Positions 40,862 through 50,277 of a stretch of 64,000 bases of DNA are shown here, piece after piece. This DNA comes from Atherix ibis (Eukaryota > Arthropoda > Insecta > Diptera > Athericidae), in the NCBI GenBank assembly GCA_958298945.1, contig CATQJD010000146.1, forward strand, positions 1,178,001-1,242,000, read 5' to 3'. The translations under genes and the position numbers were made by a program. The notes under the pieces were generated by a model that worked only from the letters and a program-made list of their open reading frames with translations, was not told where the DNA came from and did not search any database. Each line of letters begins with the position of its first letter. The first letter of the stretch is position 1.

Positions 40862-42437
40862 CTCTTTTATTATATAAACAACCCATGCAACTATTTATAT
40901 ATTTCTTTACTATTGACTTCATATTCGCAAACCAATAAATTTTCTTTATTAAATCCACAGTATTGTCCACCGCAAAATGTCCTATGTCATCATGATACGA
41001 CTGAATAATTTTCCACCGCAATCCCCGAGGTACAACAAATTTCAACCCAGATTTTGTTTTTTTATAAACTCTATTTCCTTTAAGTTCATACTCGTTCCGA
41101 ATATTTTTATTATTATTTGATGTTGTTGTAGTAACCGATTTCTCCAAAACATCTGCAATTTCTTTTATGTCTAGATCCTGTCGTTGTAATGTGGAAATCC
41201 AATCAGATTCTTTCATTTCAATTGCCATTTGAGTAGTTGCCACATCCGTTGTTTCTACGGCTTCTTCATTCGGACACCGACTTAATGCATCCGCGTGTGA
41301 CATTAATTTCGCTGACCGATGAACCATTTCAAAACGAAACTCTTGTATTTTTAACCACCATCTCCCTATGCGGCTTATCAAGTTTTTCTTATTATGCGTC
41401 ATTTTTAACGAATTGCAATCTGTTGCAACAACAAACTTTTTGTGAAGCAAATAGAACTTAAATCTTTCTAAGCTTGCCACAACGGCCAAAGCTTCCAGCT
41501 CATAGCTGTGGTATTTCGATTCTGCAGAAGTGGTGGCTCGACTAAAGTATGCGACAACTTTCTTTTTTCCATCAAACTCTACCTGTAAAAGTATTCCCGC
41601 CAATCCAATTGAACTGGCATCGGTGTGCAACTCGTGATCTAATGCCGGATTATATAAGACAAGTATAGGTTCGTTGCATAAACAATTTTTCAAAGTCTCA
41701 AAAGCGTTATTTTCTAATTCTGTCCATTGAAATTGTGCATCTTTCTTTAACATCATATGCAACGGTCTTGCAATAATTGAATAGTTAAGAATAAATTTTC
41801 GGAAAAATCCAGTTAGTCCCAAAAATCTTCTAATTTCAGTTATTGATGTTGGTTGAACAAATTCTTTTACTGCATCAATATTCTTACAACCTGGTTTTAC
41901 TCCAAATTCGCTAATTTCGTGTCCCAAGTAAGTTGTTTTATTAGTGAAAAATGTACTTTTTGTCAAATTTATGGTGAGTCCTTCAGCTGCCAATAATCTT
42001 AAAAACTTTTCAACACTTTTAATACAGTCTGATGAATTTCCCGCTGGTATTAATGCATCATCCACGTATATTGTGCATTTTTCTGGATCCATTTGTGTTT
42101 TTAGTTTTGCCATCATTCGCATAAATATGGCCGGCGCATTTGTTAAGCCGAATGGCATACGTCTAAACTGATAAAGTCCTGTCGGTGTAACGAATGCAGT
42201 ATACTGTCTTGATTTTTCTTCAACAGGTATTTGGTAATAACCACTCATTAAATCAATGCTGTTAAAAATTTTTGTGCCGGAGAATGAATTAATCTGCTCA
42301 TCGATGTTTGGTGTGGGAAAATTCTCCCGCTTTGTTATTTTATTTATAGCTCTGTAATCGACACACATGCGGAAAGTGCCATTTGGTTTTTTTAACCAAA
42401 ATAATTGGACTAGCATATTCCGAAGTAGATTCTTCAA
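40653..42437 (-). CDS. pol: Reverse transcriptase, RNase H and integrase N-terminal part
   Basis: A 594-residue frame. Clear RT homology begins near residue 16 (KKPNGTFRMCVDYRAIN). RT motifs are SIDLMSGYYQI (catalytic D62), RMPFGLTNAPAIF (93-105) and YVDD (124-127), the metal-binding pair that copies element RNA to DNA. RNase H follows with D273 (HTDASSIG), E313 (SYELEAL), D340 (ATDCNSL) and D383 (SHADALSR). The integrase zinc finger is H482-X4-H487...C517-X2-C520, and the first core Asp is D550 (IHLDHVGP). The frame then leaves homology at seven A (40757-40763) and ends after about 35 unrelated residues. Its start lies inside RT because of the upstream shift at 42387-42393, so translation would not begin here in a normal element. 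Confidence 0.94.
   Translation of the reverse strand: MKNLLRNMLVQLFWLKKPNGTFRMCVDYRAINKITKRENFPTPNIDEQINSFSGTKIFNSIDLMSGYYQIPVEEKSRQYTAFVTPTGLYQFRRMPFGLTNAPAIFMRMMAKLKTQMDPEKCTIYVDDALIPAGNSSDCIKSVEKFLRLLAAEGLTINLTKSTFFTNKTTYLGHEISEFGVKPGCKNIDAVKEFVQPTSITEIRRFLGLTGFFRKFILNYSIIARPLHMMLKKDAQFQWTELENNAFETLKNCLCNEPILVLYNPALDHELHTDASSIGLAGILLQVEFDGKKKVVAYFSRATTSAESKYHSYELEALAVVASLERFKFYLLHKKFVVATDCNSLKMTHNKKNLISRIGRWWLKIQEFRFEMVHRSAKLMSHADALSRCPNEEAVETTDVATTQMAIEMKESDWISTLQRQDLDIKEIADVLEKSVTTTTSNNNKNIRNEYELKGNRVYKKTKSGLKFVVPRGLRWKIIQSYHDDIGHFAVDNTVDLIKKIYWFANMKSIVKKYINSCMGCLYNKRGVDETRYQLHPIEKIAVPFQTIHLDHVGPFPKSKKTKHVFTRNNRCVHKICNFESCAHNKYNFCNQNIR
40757..40763 (-). other. Frame break in integrase at an A7 run
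   Basis: Seven T on the + strand (A7 in the mRNA sense). The 42437-40653 frame is homologous to integrase up to this run and the 40861-39893 frame is homologous after it, one base out of phase. The change is equivalent to one extra A. It could be a replication-slippage mutation or a homopolymer error in the read assembly. Confidence 0.85.
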
Positions 42438-44181
42438 TTATTTTGTTTTCCAACAACTCTGCGATGATGTTGTCTAAGATTTTCTTTTGCCCATAAGGTA
42501 TTCTGTATGGTTTATAGCGTATAATTTCTTCGGACTTCAAATTAATTTTTATTTGGAAGTTTGTGGTTACGCCAAGCTCCTTCAAATTAAGTGCAACAGC
42601 ATTTCTATATTTATTTAATAACTCCACCACCATTTCTTTTTCTTGTTGAATTGCACTTTCACCAAAATTAACGTCGTCTTCTACAATCATACGTTTAACA
42701 CGCATCTGCTTATCCAATTCTTTCGCCTGTGTTACATGATTTTCTGTTCCACAAGCAGTATTGTCCTTACTAATTTTCAGTGTACCCCATCGCTTTATTA
42801 TAACCACTTGAGGGTGATTTAAAAAGTTGCGCCCCACCAATATTGGAATATCCTGCACAGAATCATCAACAACTAATATTTCTATTAAAAGTTCAACTTC
42901 ATTTACTTTTAGTAGATGGTGCATTTTCCCTAACGTCTTACAAATTCCTCCTGCAAATCCTTTTAAATTTATTACGTAGTCTTCATAAATCCATCCGTAC
43001 TTTTGTGCGTCGGACAGTCTTAATGTAGTGCAATCACTTCCGAGATCTAAAAATGCTTGCATTTCGACATTATCCACCAACACTGTCATATAACACTCGT
43101 TCTCTTTATTTGCATTACTCGCGATTGATCGTATATTTCGTCCATTTTCTTCATTTGTTCTTGGACGCTTTATACAATTATAAGCAAAATGTCCAAGTTT
43201 TCCGCAACGATAACAAGCTTTATTAGAGTGATTATTTTGTCTGAAGTTCTTTATATTTGACTGTTCGAAATTCCTATTATTATTTTGATTTCTGTAGTTT
43301 GAATTTTGGTTCCTGTTTACGTTATTACTACTGTTGTTGTAGCTATTGGAATTTCTGTTAAAAGTTTGATGATTTTGATGTTGGCTGTATCGGTTATTTG
43401 ATGAATTATTTATACCATAATTGTGATTGTAATTTGAATTTTGAGAAAACGGATTTTTGGTTGTACTTGTACTTTGAAAGTGTTTTCTTAATTGGCAATG
43501 CTGGTCCATGGATTCAAGTTCTTTTATTGCTTTTAATGTGTCCGGTAATGTTTGTGGTTTAAACGCCTCTAATCGGTTAATTAAATTTTGTTCTCCTAAT
43601 CCTGATATTATATATCTAATAATTTCTAAATCCACCAAATATAATTTCTTTCCTAGTGAAACTACATTATAAAAATACGTTTCTACCTCTTCTCCTTTTT
43701 GTCGTCGTCTTTTCATCAACAGCGACAAAATTTCTGATTTGTTTTCAACTGACGGGAATCCAATTAGAAATGCAACTTTAAAATCGTCCCATGTTCTCAA
43801 ATTCGCTCGATTTATTTCGTACCACTCACATGCAGAACTACACAGCTGACTCCCAGCGTATAACATTGTAGTTAAACTATCCCATACATATACACTTCGC
43901 AGATTCTCTACTGTCGCGACCCATTGTTCAGCGGTCAATAACGATTTGCCTGGATTGTATGGTGGTATTAGCGACTTTGCCTCTGCAAGCGACATGCGCA
44001 GCCGACTCTCTTCACGTACGTTTGATTGGATTGGTGTTGTTTGACTCATCACACTGTCATTGACACTCGTACTTGAGCTCAAAGGAGCGAGAGTCTGTTC
44101 TCTTAATACGGCGATCTCTCTCTGCAGCGTATTAATTTGTATTTGTAATGCCGTGTTTGTGGTATCAGAATTAACTTCCAC
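42340..44181 (-). CDS. gag-pol: Gag, protease and start of reverse transcriptase
   Basis: A 613-residue frame counted from GTG at 44181; it is open from 44238, and the first in-frame ATG is at 44049 (residue 45). Residues 60-240 resemble the capsid-like part of insect gypsy Gag (AEQWVATVENL, WDDFKVAFLIGFP, KKGEEVETYF-type region). An Asn/Ser-rich linker (about 240-320) precedes a CCHC zinc knuckle, C323-X2-C326-X4-H331-X4-C336, for RNA binding in the particle. Protease follows, with FLDLGSDCTTL (D379-L380-G381-S382) as the active-site loop and ILVGRNFL (447-454) as its second motif. RT begins near 540 (residues 585-597 read STSEYASPIILVK) and homology stops at A7 (42387-42393), after which 15 or so residues are off-frame. 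There is no frame change between gag and pol. The Leu in the DTG/DSG position is odd, and its effect is unknown. Confidence 0.92.
   Translation of the reverse strand: MEVNSDTTNTALQIQINTLQREIAVLREQTLAPLSSSTSVNDSVMSQTTPIQSNVREESRLRMSLAEAKSLIPPYNPGKSLLTAEQWVATVENLRSVYVWDSLTTMLYAGSQLCSSACEWYEINRANLRTWDDFKVAFLIGFPSVENKSEILSLLMKRRRQKGEEVETYFYNVVSLGKKLYLVDLEIIRYIISGLGEQNLINRLEAFKPQTLPDTLKAIKELESMDQHCQLRKHFQSTSTTKNPFSQNSNYNHNYGINNSSNNRYSQHQNHQTFNRNSNSYNNSSNNVNRNQNSNYRNQNNNRNFEQSNIKNFRQNNHSNKACYRCGKLGHFAYNCIKRPRTNEENGRNIRSIASNANKENECYMTVLVDNVEMQAFLDLGSDCTTLRLSDAQKYGWIYEDYVINLKGFAGGICKTLGKMHHLLKVNEVELLIEILVVDDSVQDIPILVGRNFLNHPQVVIIKRWGTLKISKDNTACGTENHVTQAKELDKQMRVKRMIVEDDVNFGESAIQQEKEMVVELLNKYRNAVALNLKELGVTTNFQIKINLKSEEIIRYKPYRIPYGQKKILDNIIAELLENKIIEESTSEYASPIILVKKTKWHFPHVCRLQSYK
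42387..42393 (-). other. Frame break in reverse transcriptase at an A7 run
   Basis: Seven T on the + strand (A7 in the mRNA sense). RT homology passes here from the Gag-containing frame into the frame ending at 40653, with the sequence one base too long. It lies well inside the RT fingers region, not at the gag-pol border, so programmed shifting is unlikely. Confidence 0.87.
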
Positions 44182-44200
44182 ATTTGCTGTACGTATTTCG

Positions 44201-44251
44201 TCAACAACTAGCGCAGCGCGTCTCCCTCTTTCTTGTGGTCATTTTACTCAT
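44201..44251 (-). CDS. Possible original Gag start, now cut off
   Basis: A 17-codon frame (with stop) opening with ATG at 44251 and a second ATG at 44242, basic in content (MSKMTTRKRETRCASC). It ends at a TGA just as the main Gag frame, which has no ATG until 44049, becomes readable one base out of phase. The simplest reading is that Gag began here and a one-base change near 44205-44215 separated it from the body. It could instead be a short upstream ORF, with Gag starting at 44049. I cannot decide between them from a single copy. Confidence 0.4.
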   Translation of the reverse strand: MSKMTTRKRETRCASC

Positions 44252-44805
44252 TATCGATGTTGCCGTATATAAAATTTAGAATAATGAAAAAAAAAATGAC
44301 TTCCTAAAATATAGGAACTATTATTAATACTTTATTATCTCTGTATGTATATATATGCGTTGCGTATTATGTATAACAACTATAATACTCCTTAAATTTT
44401 CAAAAATGTTATTCCAATTCCTTGAACACAAAACAACGCTCAGAAACGCACTACACTAATACCAATACACTTTCAATGTTTCTTCTTCTTTATCGTCACT
44501 TGTCACAACACGTCTCTGTTCTTCTTCATATATAATTGTATTTGTTGTTGTTTTTTTTTCACATTATCCTCTTCTTGTTCACTCGCGCATCAAAAATATC
44601 AAAATCGGCACTTACACTAACACTAACACTTTTTATATGGAAAAATTGAAACGGATTCTAGGAATTTTATTCTTTTACACAAAAACTAATATTTGGTAGG
44701 ACTATTGCAAATTAACTACTGAACGAATATGAATTTAAATAACTATGGCCATTGAATAATTAAATATACTAAGTTGAAATTTTGTTTTTAATTGCCGCGG
44801 ATTCT
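44252..44805 (-). other. Element 5' leader
   Basis: About 550 bp of untranslated leader between the primer site and the first ATG of gag. AT-rich, with T runs on the + strand and a short TATATATATG stretch near 44347. No open frame, tRNA or structured RNA was recognised. By position it should contain packaging and dimerisation signals, but none can be identified from sequence alone. Confidence 0.6.
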
Positions 44806-44818
44806 ATCCCACTTCTGA
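44806..44818 (-). other. Primer-binding site, tRNA-Leu type
   Basis: On the element strand TCAGAAGTGGGAT lies three bases inside the 5' LTR. Its complement ATCCCACTTCTGA matches, as I remember it, the T-arm and acceptor part of an insect tRNA-Leu, stopping five bases short of the CCA end. No TGG complementary to CCA is present at the LTR border. A primer site set in from the tRNA end is what I recall for mdg3-like elements. The tRNA match is from memory and not checked by a search. Confidence 0.65.
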
Positions 44819-44821
44819 AAA

Positions 44822-45068
44822 TATTATCCATTCACCAATTTATACTACTATATTTTAATAAACCACCGAGAAAACTAGCCGCTGTCCCTGCCGATATAAG
44901 AGTTTCAACCTGACTGATTAGTATCACACTTTTACCACAGTGGCTAGCCTCTCTCTCTCTTGACTCAAAAGTCTGAGAGGGTATTTTGAGTGATAATCAA
45001 ATTATCAAGAATGAGTTACAACTTGGATAAAGGGTATTATTTATATCCAGTGCAATAGTTGCGTTACA
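44822..45068 (-). repeat. 5' LTR (right copy)
   Basis: 247 bp, identical to the left LTR except T at 44941 in place of C. That base lies in one arm of the 11-bp inverted repeat, so the dyad is exact in the left LTR and has one mismatch here. The downstream border is fixed by ATAG followed by resumed satellite, and the upstream border by the end of identity with the left LTR. Confidence 0.96.
44912..44917 (-). promoter_or_regulatory. Possible initiator of the retrotransposon promoter
   Basis: On the element strand the 5' LTR reads AATCAGTCAGG, which contains the arthropod initiator form TCAGTC. A GGACA at about +29 resembles a downstream promoter element but is one base off the usual spacing. 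A TATA-like TATAAATA lies about 120 bp upstream, too far to pair with this start. A GAGAGAGAGAG run lies about 35-45 bp upstream and could bind GAGA factor. These are motif matches only. Confidence 0.4.
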
Positions 45069-45072
45069 ATAG
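45069..45072. repeat. Target-site duplication ATAG, right
   Basis: Second copy of the 4-bp target site. It is followed by GAAAATGAAG, the continuation of the interrupted satellite unit as seen in the empty copies. Confidence 0.95.
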
Positions 45073-48000
45073 GAAAATGAAGTAGTATATTTAAGAGGAA
45101 TATGCAGTAGTATATTTAAGAAGAATATTATTTATTATATTTAAGAGGATTATTAAGTATTATATTTAAGAGGAATATGAAGTAGTATATTTAAGAGAAA
45201 TATGAAGTAGTATATTTAATAGGAATCTGCAGTATTATATTTAAGAGAAATATGAAGTAGTATATCAGTAGTATATAGAAGAGAAATATGAAGTAGTATA
45301 TTTAAGAGGAATATGAAGTAGTATATTTAAGAGAAATATGAAGTAGTATATTTAAGAGGAATATGAAGTAGTATATTTAAGAGAAATATGCAATAGTATA
45401 TTTAAGAGGAATATGAAGTAGTATATTTAAGAAGAATATGAAGTAGTATATTTAAGAGAAATATGAAGTAGTATATTAAAGAGGAATATGAAGTAGTATA
45501 TTTAAGAGTAATATGAAGTAGTATATATAAGAGGAATATGAAGTTGTATATTTAAGAGGAATATGCAGTGGTATATTTAAGAGGAATATTAAGTAGTATA
45601 TTTAAGAGGAATATGAAGTAGTATATTTAAGAGGAATATGAAGTACTATATTTGAGAGGAATATGCAGTAGTATATTTAAGAGGAATATGCAGTAGTATA
45701 TTTAAGAGGAATATGAAGTAGTATATTTAAGAGGAATATTCAGTTGTATATATAAGAGGAATATGAAGTAGTATATTTAAGAGGAATATGAAGTAGTATA
45801 TTTAAGAGGAATATGCAGTATTATATTTAAGAGAAATATGAAGTAGTTTATTTAAGAGGAATATGCAGTAGTATATTTAAGAGGAATATAAAGTAGTATA
45901 TTTAAGAGGAATATGAAGTAGTATATTTAAGAGGAATATGAAGTAGTATATTTAAGTGGAATATGAAGTAGTATATTTAAGAAGTATATGAAGTAGTATA
46001 TTTAAGACGAATATGAAGTAGTATATTTAAGAGGAATAAAAAGTAGTATATTTAAAGGGAATATGAAGTAGTATATTTGAGAGGAATATGTAGTAGTATA
46101 TTTAAGAGGAATATTAAGTATTATATTTAATAATATAATATTATTATATTAGTATATTTAAGAGGAATATTAAGAGGAATATGCAGTAGTATATTTAAGA
46201 GAAATATGAAGTAGTATATTTAAGAGGAATATGAAGTAGTATATTTAATAGGAAAATGAAGTAGTATATTTAAGAGGAATATGCAGTAGTATATTTAAGA
46301 AGAATATTATTTATTATATTTAAGAGGATTATTAAGTATTATATTTAAGAGGAATATGAAGTAGTATATTTAAGAGAAATATGAAGTAGTATATTTAAGA
46401 GAAATCTGCAGTATTATATTTAAGAGAAATATGAAGTAGTATATTTAAAAAGAAAATGCTGTAGTACATTTAAGAGGAATATGCAGTAGTATATTGAAGA
46501 GAAATATGAAGTAGTATATTTAAGAGGAATATGCAGTAGTATATTTAAGAGAAATATGAAGTATTATATTAAAGAGGAACATGAAGTAGTATATTTAAGA
46601 GGAATATGAAGTAGTATATATAAGAGGAATATGAAGTTGTATATTTAAGAGGAATATGCAGTAGTATATTTAAGAGGAATATTAAGTAGTATATTTAAGA
46701 GGAATATGAAGTAGTATATTTAAGAGGAATATGAAGTACTATATTTATGAGGAATATGAAGTAGTATATTTAAGAGGAATATGCAGTAATATATTGAAGA
46801 GGAATATGAAGTAGTATATTTAAGAGGCATATGAAGTAGTATATTTAAGAGGAATATGCAGTAGTATATTTAAGAGGAATATGAAGTAGTATATGTAAGA
46901 GGAATATGAAGTTGTATATTTAAGAGGAATATGCAGTAGTATATTTAAGAGGAATATTAAGTATTATATTTAAGAGAAATATTACGTATTATATTTAAGA
47001 GGAATATGAAGTAGTATATTTAAGAGAAATATGAAGTAGTATATTTAAGAGGAATATGAAGTAGTATATTTAAGAGGAATATGAAGTAGTATATTTAAGA
47101 GGAATATGACGTAGTATATTTAAGAGAAATATGAAGTAGTATATTTAAGAGGAATATGCAGTAGTATATTTAAGAGGAATATGAAGTAGTATATTTAAGA
47201 GAAATATGAAGTAGTATATTTTGGAGGAATATGCTGTAGTATATTTAAGAGGTATATGCAGTAGTATATTTAAGAGGAATATGAAGTAGTATATTTAAGA
47301 GGAATATGCAGTAGTATATTTAGGAGGAATATGAAGTAGTATATTTAAAAGGAATATGAAGTAGTATATTTAAGAGGAATATGAAGTAGTATATTTAGGA
47401 GGAATATCAAGTAGTATATTTAAGAGGAATATGAAGTAGTATTTTTAAGAGGAATATACAGTAGTATATTTAAGAGGAGTATGAAGTAGTGTATTTAAGA
47501 GGAATTTGAAGTAGTATATTTTAGAGGAATATGCAGTAGTATATTTAAGAGGAATATAAAGTAGTATATTTAAGAGGCATATGCAGTAGTATATTAAAGA
47601 GGAATATGAAGTAGTATATTTAAGAGGCATATCAAGTAGTATATTTAAGAGGAATATGCAGTAGTATATTTAAGAGGAATATGAAGTAGTATATGTTAGA
47701 GGAATATGCAGTAGTATATTTAAGAGGAATATGCAGTAGTATATTTAAGAGGAATATGCAGTAGTATATTTAAGGGGAATATGAAGTAGTATATTTAAGA
47801 GGAATATGAAGTTGTATATTTAAGAGGAATATGCAGTAGTATATTTAAGAGGAATATTAAGTATTATATTTAAGAGGAATATTAAGTATTATATTTAAGA
47901 GGAATATGAAGTAGTATATTTAAGAGAAATATGATGTAGTATTTTTAAGAGGAATATGAAGTAGTATATTTAAGAGGAATATGAAGAAGTATATTAAAGA

Positions 48001-48190
48001 GGAATATGAAGTAGTATATTTAAGAGAAATATGAAGTAGTATATTTAAGAGGAATATGCAGTAGTATATTTAAGAGGAATATGAAGTAGTATATTTAAAA
48101 GGAATATGAAATAGTATATTTAAGAGGAATATGCAGTAGTATATTTAAAAGGAATATGCAGTAGTATATTTAAGAGGAATATGAAGTAGT
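45073..48190 (+). repeat. 3.1-kb satellite block, left copy (matches 60535-64000)
   Basis: The satellite following the retrotransposon has the same variant order as 60535 onward. ATTATTTATTAT units at 45127 and 46306 match 60579 and 62083 (offsets 15,452 and 15,777). TATATCAGTAGTATATAGAAG near 45265 matches about 60714; an AT-rich patch at 46129 matches 61831; and a 186-bp stretch at 47445-47630 matches 63300-63485 (offset 15,855). The offset grows rightward because the right copy has several additional units. Confidence 0.82.
46129..46152 (+). other. AT-only patch in the satellite
   Basis: A unit is replaced by an A/T-only stretch, AATAATATAATATTATTATA followed by TTAG, that contains the self-complementary ATAATATTAT. 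Only one other copy was seen, at 61831, in the duplicated block. It looks like local slippage of ATT/TAA that happened once before the duplication. Confidence 0.6.
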
Positions 48191-50277
48191 ATATTTAAGA
48201 GTAATATGCAGTAGTACGAGTATATTTAAGAGGCATATGAAGTAGAATATTTAAAAGGAATATGAAGTAGTATATTTAAGAGGAATATGCAGTAGTATAT
48301 TTAAGAGGAATATAAAGTAGTATATTTAAGAGGAATATGAAGTAGTATATTTAAGAGGAATATGAAGTAGTATATTTAAGAGGAATATTCAGTTGTATAT
48401 ATAAGAGGAATATGAAGTAGTATATTTAAGAGGAATATGAAGTAGTATATTTAAGAGGAATATGCAGTATTATATTTAAGAGAAATATGAAGTAGTTTAT
48501 TTAAGAGGAATATGCAGTAGTATATTTAAGAGGAATATAAAGTAGTATATTTAAGAGGAATATGAAGAAGTATATTTAAGAGGAATATGAAGTAGTATAT
48601 TTAAGTGGAATATGAAGTAGTATATTTAAGAAATATATGAAGTAGTATATTTTAGACGAATATGAAGTAGTATATTTAAGGCGAATAAGAAGTAGTATAT
48701 TTAAGAGGAATATGAAGTAGTATATTTACGAGGAATATGAAGTAGTATATTTAAGAGTAATATGAAATAGTATATTTAAGAGGAATATGCAGTAGTATAT
48801 TTCAGAGGAACATGAAGTAGTATATTTAATAGGAAAATGAAGTAGTATATTTAAGAGGAATATGCAGTAGTATATTTAAGAAGAATATTATTTATTATAT
48901 TTAAGAGGATTATTAAGTATTATATTTAAGAGGAATACGAAGTAGTATATTTAAGAGAAATATGAAGTAGTATATTTAAAAGGAATATGCTGTAGTACAT
49001 TTAAGAGGAATATGCAGTAGTATATTGAAGAGAAATATGAAGTAGTATATGTAAGAAGAATATGAAGTAGTATATTTAAGAGAAATATGAAGTAGTATAT
49101 TAAAGAGGAATATGAAGTAGTATATTTAAGAGTAATATGAAGTAGTATATTGAAGAGGAATATGCAGTAGTATATTTAAGAGGAATATGAAGTAGTATAT
49201 TTAATAGGAATATGAAGTAGTATATTTAAGAGGAATATGAAGTAATATTTTTAAGAGGAATATGCAGTAGTATATTTAAGAGGAATCTTAAGTATTACAT
49301 TTAAGATGAATATTAAGTATTATATTTAAGAGTTATATGAAGTAGTATATTTAAGAACAATATGAAGTAGTATATTTAAGAGGAATATGAAGTAGTATAT
49401 TTAAGAGGAATATGACGTAGTATATTTAAGAGGAATATGAAGTAGTATACTTAAAAGAAATATGAAGAAGAATATTTAAGAGGAATATGCAGTAGTATAT
49501 TTAAGAGGCATATGAAGTAGTATATTTAAGGTGAATATGAGGTAGTATATTTAAGAGGAATATGAAGTAGTATTTTTAAGAGGAATATGAAGTAATATTT
49601 TTAAGAGGAATATGCAGTAGTATATTTAAGAGGAATCTTAAGTATTACATTTAAGATGAATATTAAGTATTATATTTAAGAGTAATATGAAGTAGTATAT
49701 TTAAGAACAATATGAAGTAGTATATTTAAGAGGAATATGAAGTAGTATATTTTAGAGGAAAATGCAGTAGTATAGTTAAGAGGAACATGAAGTAGTATAT
49801 TTAAGAGGAATATGAAGTAGTATATTTAAGAGGAATATGAAGTATTATATTTAAGAGGCATATGAAGTAGTATATTTAAGGGGAATATGCAGTAGTATAT
49901 TTAAGGGGAATATGAAGTAGTATATTTAAGAGGAATATGAAGTTGTATATTGAAGAGGAATATGCAGTAGTATATTTAAGAGGAATATTAAGTATTATAT
50001 TTAAGAAGAATATTAAGTATTATATTTAAGAGGAATATGAAGTAGTATATTTAAGAGAAATATGAAGTAGTATATTTAAGAGGAATATGCAGTAGTATAT
50101 TTAAGAGGGATATGAAGTAGTATATTTAAGAGGAATATGAAGTAGTATATTTAAGAGGAATATGCAGTAGTATATTTAAGAGGAATATGCAGTAGTATAT
50201 TTAAGAGGAATATGAAGTAGTATATTTAAAAGGAATATGAAGTAGTATATTTAAGAGGAATATGCAGTAGTATATTT
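48191..50277 (+). repeat. Satellite segment with mixed markers
   Basis: Satellite between the two long-range copies. It contains a GTACGAG insert (C at 48217) with its usual followers, an ATTATTTATTAT unit (48887), an empty retrotransposon target site (TTTAATAGGAAAATG near 48830) and the 350-bp duplication. It is a mosaic of the motif order seen in the 20-36 kb domain. No gene seen. Confidence 0.75.
49238..49937 (+). repeat. 350-bp tandem duplication in the satellite
   Basis: The sequence of variants GAAGTAATATTTTTAAG, GAATCTTAAGTATTACATT, AAGATGAATATTAAG and TTAAGAACAATATG occurs twice. TTAAGAACAA stands at 49351 and 49701, exactly 350 bp (14 units) apart. The copies differ slightly, for example AGTTATATG against AGTAATATG. 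The outer limits are approximate. Confidence 0.75.

Larger units (their letters stand above)
39893..44251 (-). pseudogene. gag-pol: gag-pol of the retrotransposon, broken by frame shifts
   Basis: One polyprotein gene now split into three or four open frames. Reading from the 5' side they are a possible 17-codon start (44251-44201), Gag-protease-RT start (about 44238-42340), RT-RNase H-integrase start (42437-40653) and integrase end (40861-39893). Homology runs on across each junction, so the breaks are lesions, not gene borders. The RT break lies at seven A on the element strand (42387-42393) and the integrase break at another seven A (40757-40763); each reads as one base too many. Neither sits at the gag-pol border where programmed shifting is known in this superfamily. 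All catalytic motifs except an altered protease triad are still visible. Confidence 0.88.
38689..45068 (-). mobile_element. Ty3/gypsy-type LTR retrotransposon, full length, recent
   Basis: A complete 6,380-bp element read on the minus strand: 5' LTR 44822-45068, primer site about 44806-44818, gag-pol 44251-39893, 3' non-coding region 39892-38936, 3' LTR 38689-38935. The domain order Gag, protease, RT, RNase H, integrase places it in Ty3/gypsy. There is no env. Gag, protease and the start of RT share one frame, and the primer site matches tRNA-Leu sequence set in from the tRNA 3' end. From memory of those families, both traits fit the mdg3/micropia/blastopia group, but this is an inference. 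The LTRs differ at one base in 247, so the insertion is young. Frame breaks in pol suggest this copy cannot move by itself. Confidence 0.96.

Noticed and set aside
42387..42393. Programmed ribosomal frameshift site at A7
   Set aside because: It lies inside RT rather than at the gag-pol border, gag and pol already share a frame, and the shift needed skips one base rather than slipping back by one on a heptamer. A second identical case lies in integrase, so mutation or read error fits better.
40115..44272. Plus-strand open frames of 61-75 codons within the retrotransposon (for example 41237-41461, 41944-42171, 44060-44272)
   Set aside because: They are antisense shadows of gag-pol with no family resemblance.
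47445..47630. 61-residue minus-strand open frame, repeated identically at 63300-63485
   Set aside because: It is the satellite translated in all three phases (a 25-residue Tyr/Leu-rich period), open only because the few local TAA stops are mutated. Its identity in two places reflects duplication of the satellite block.
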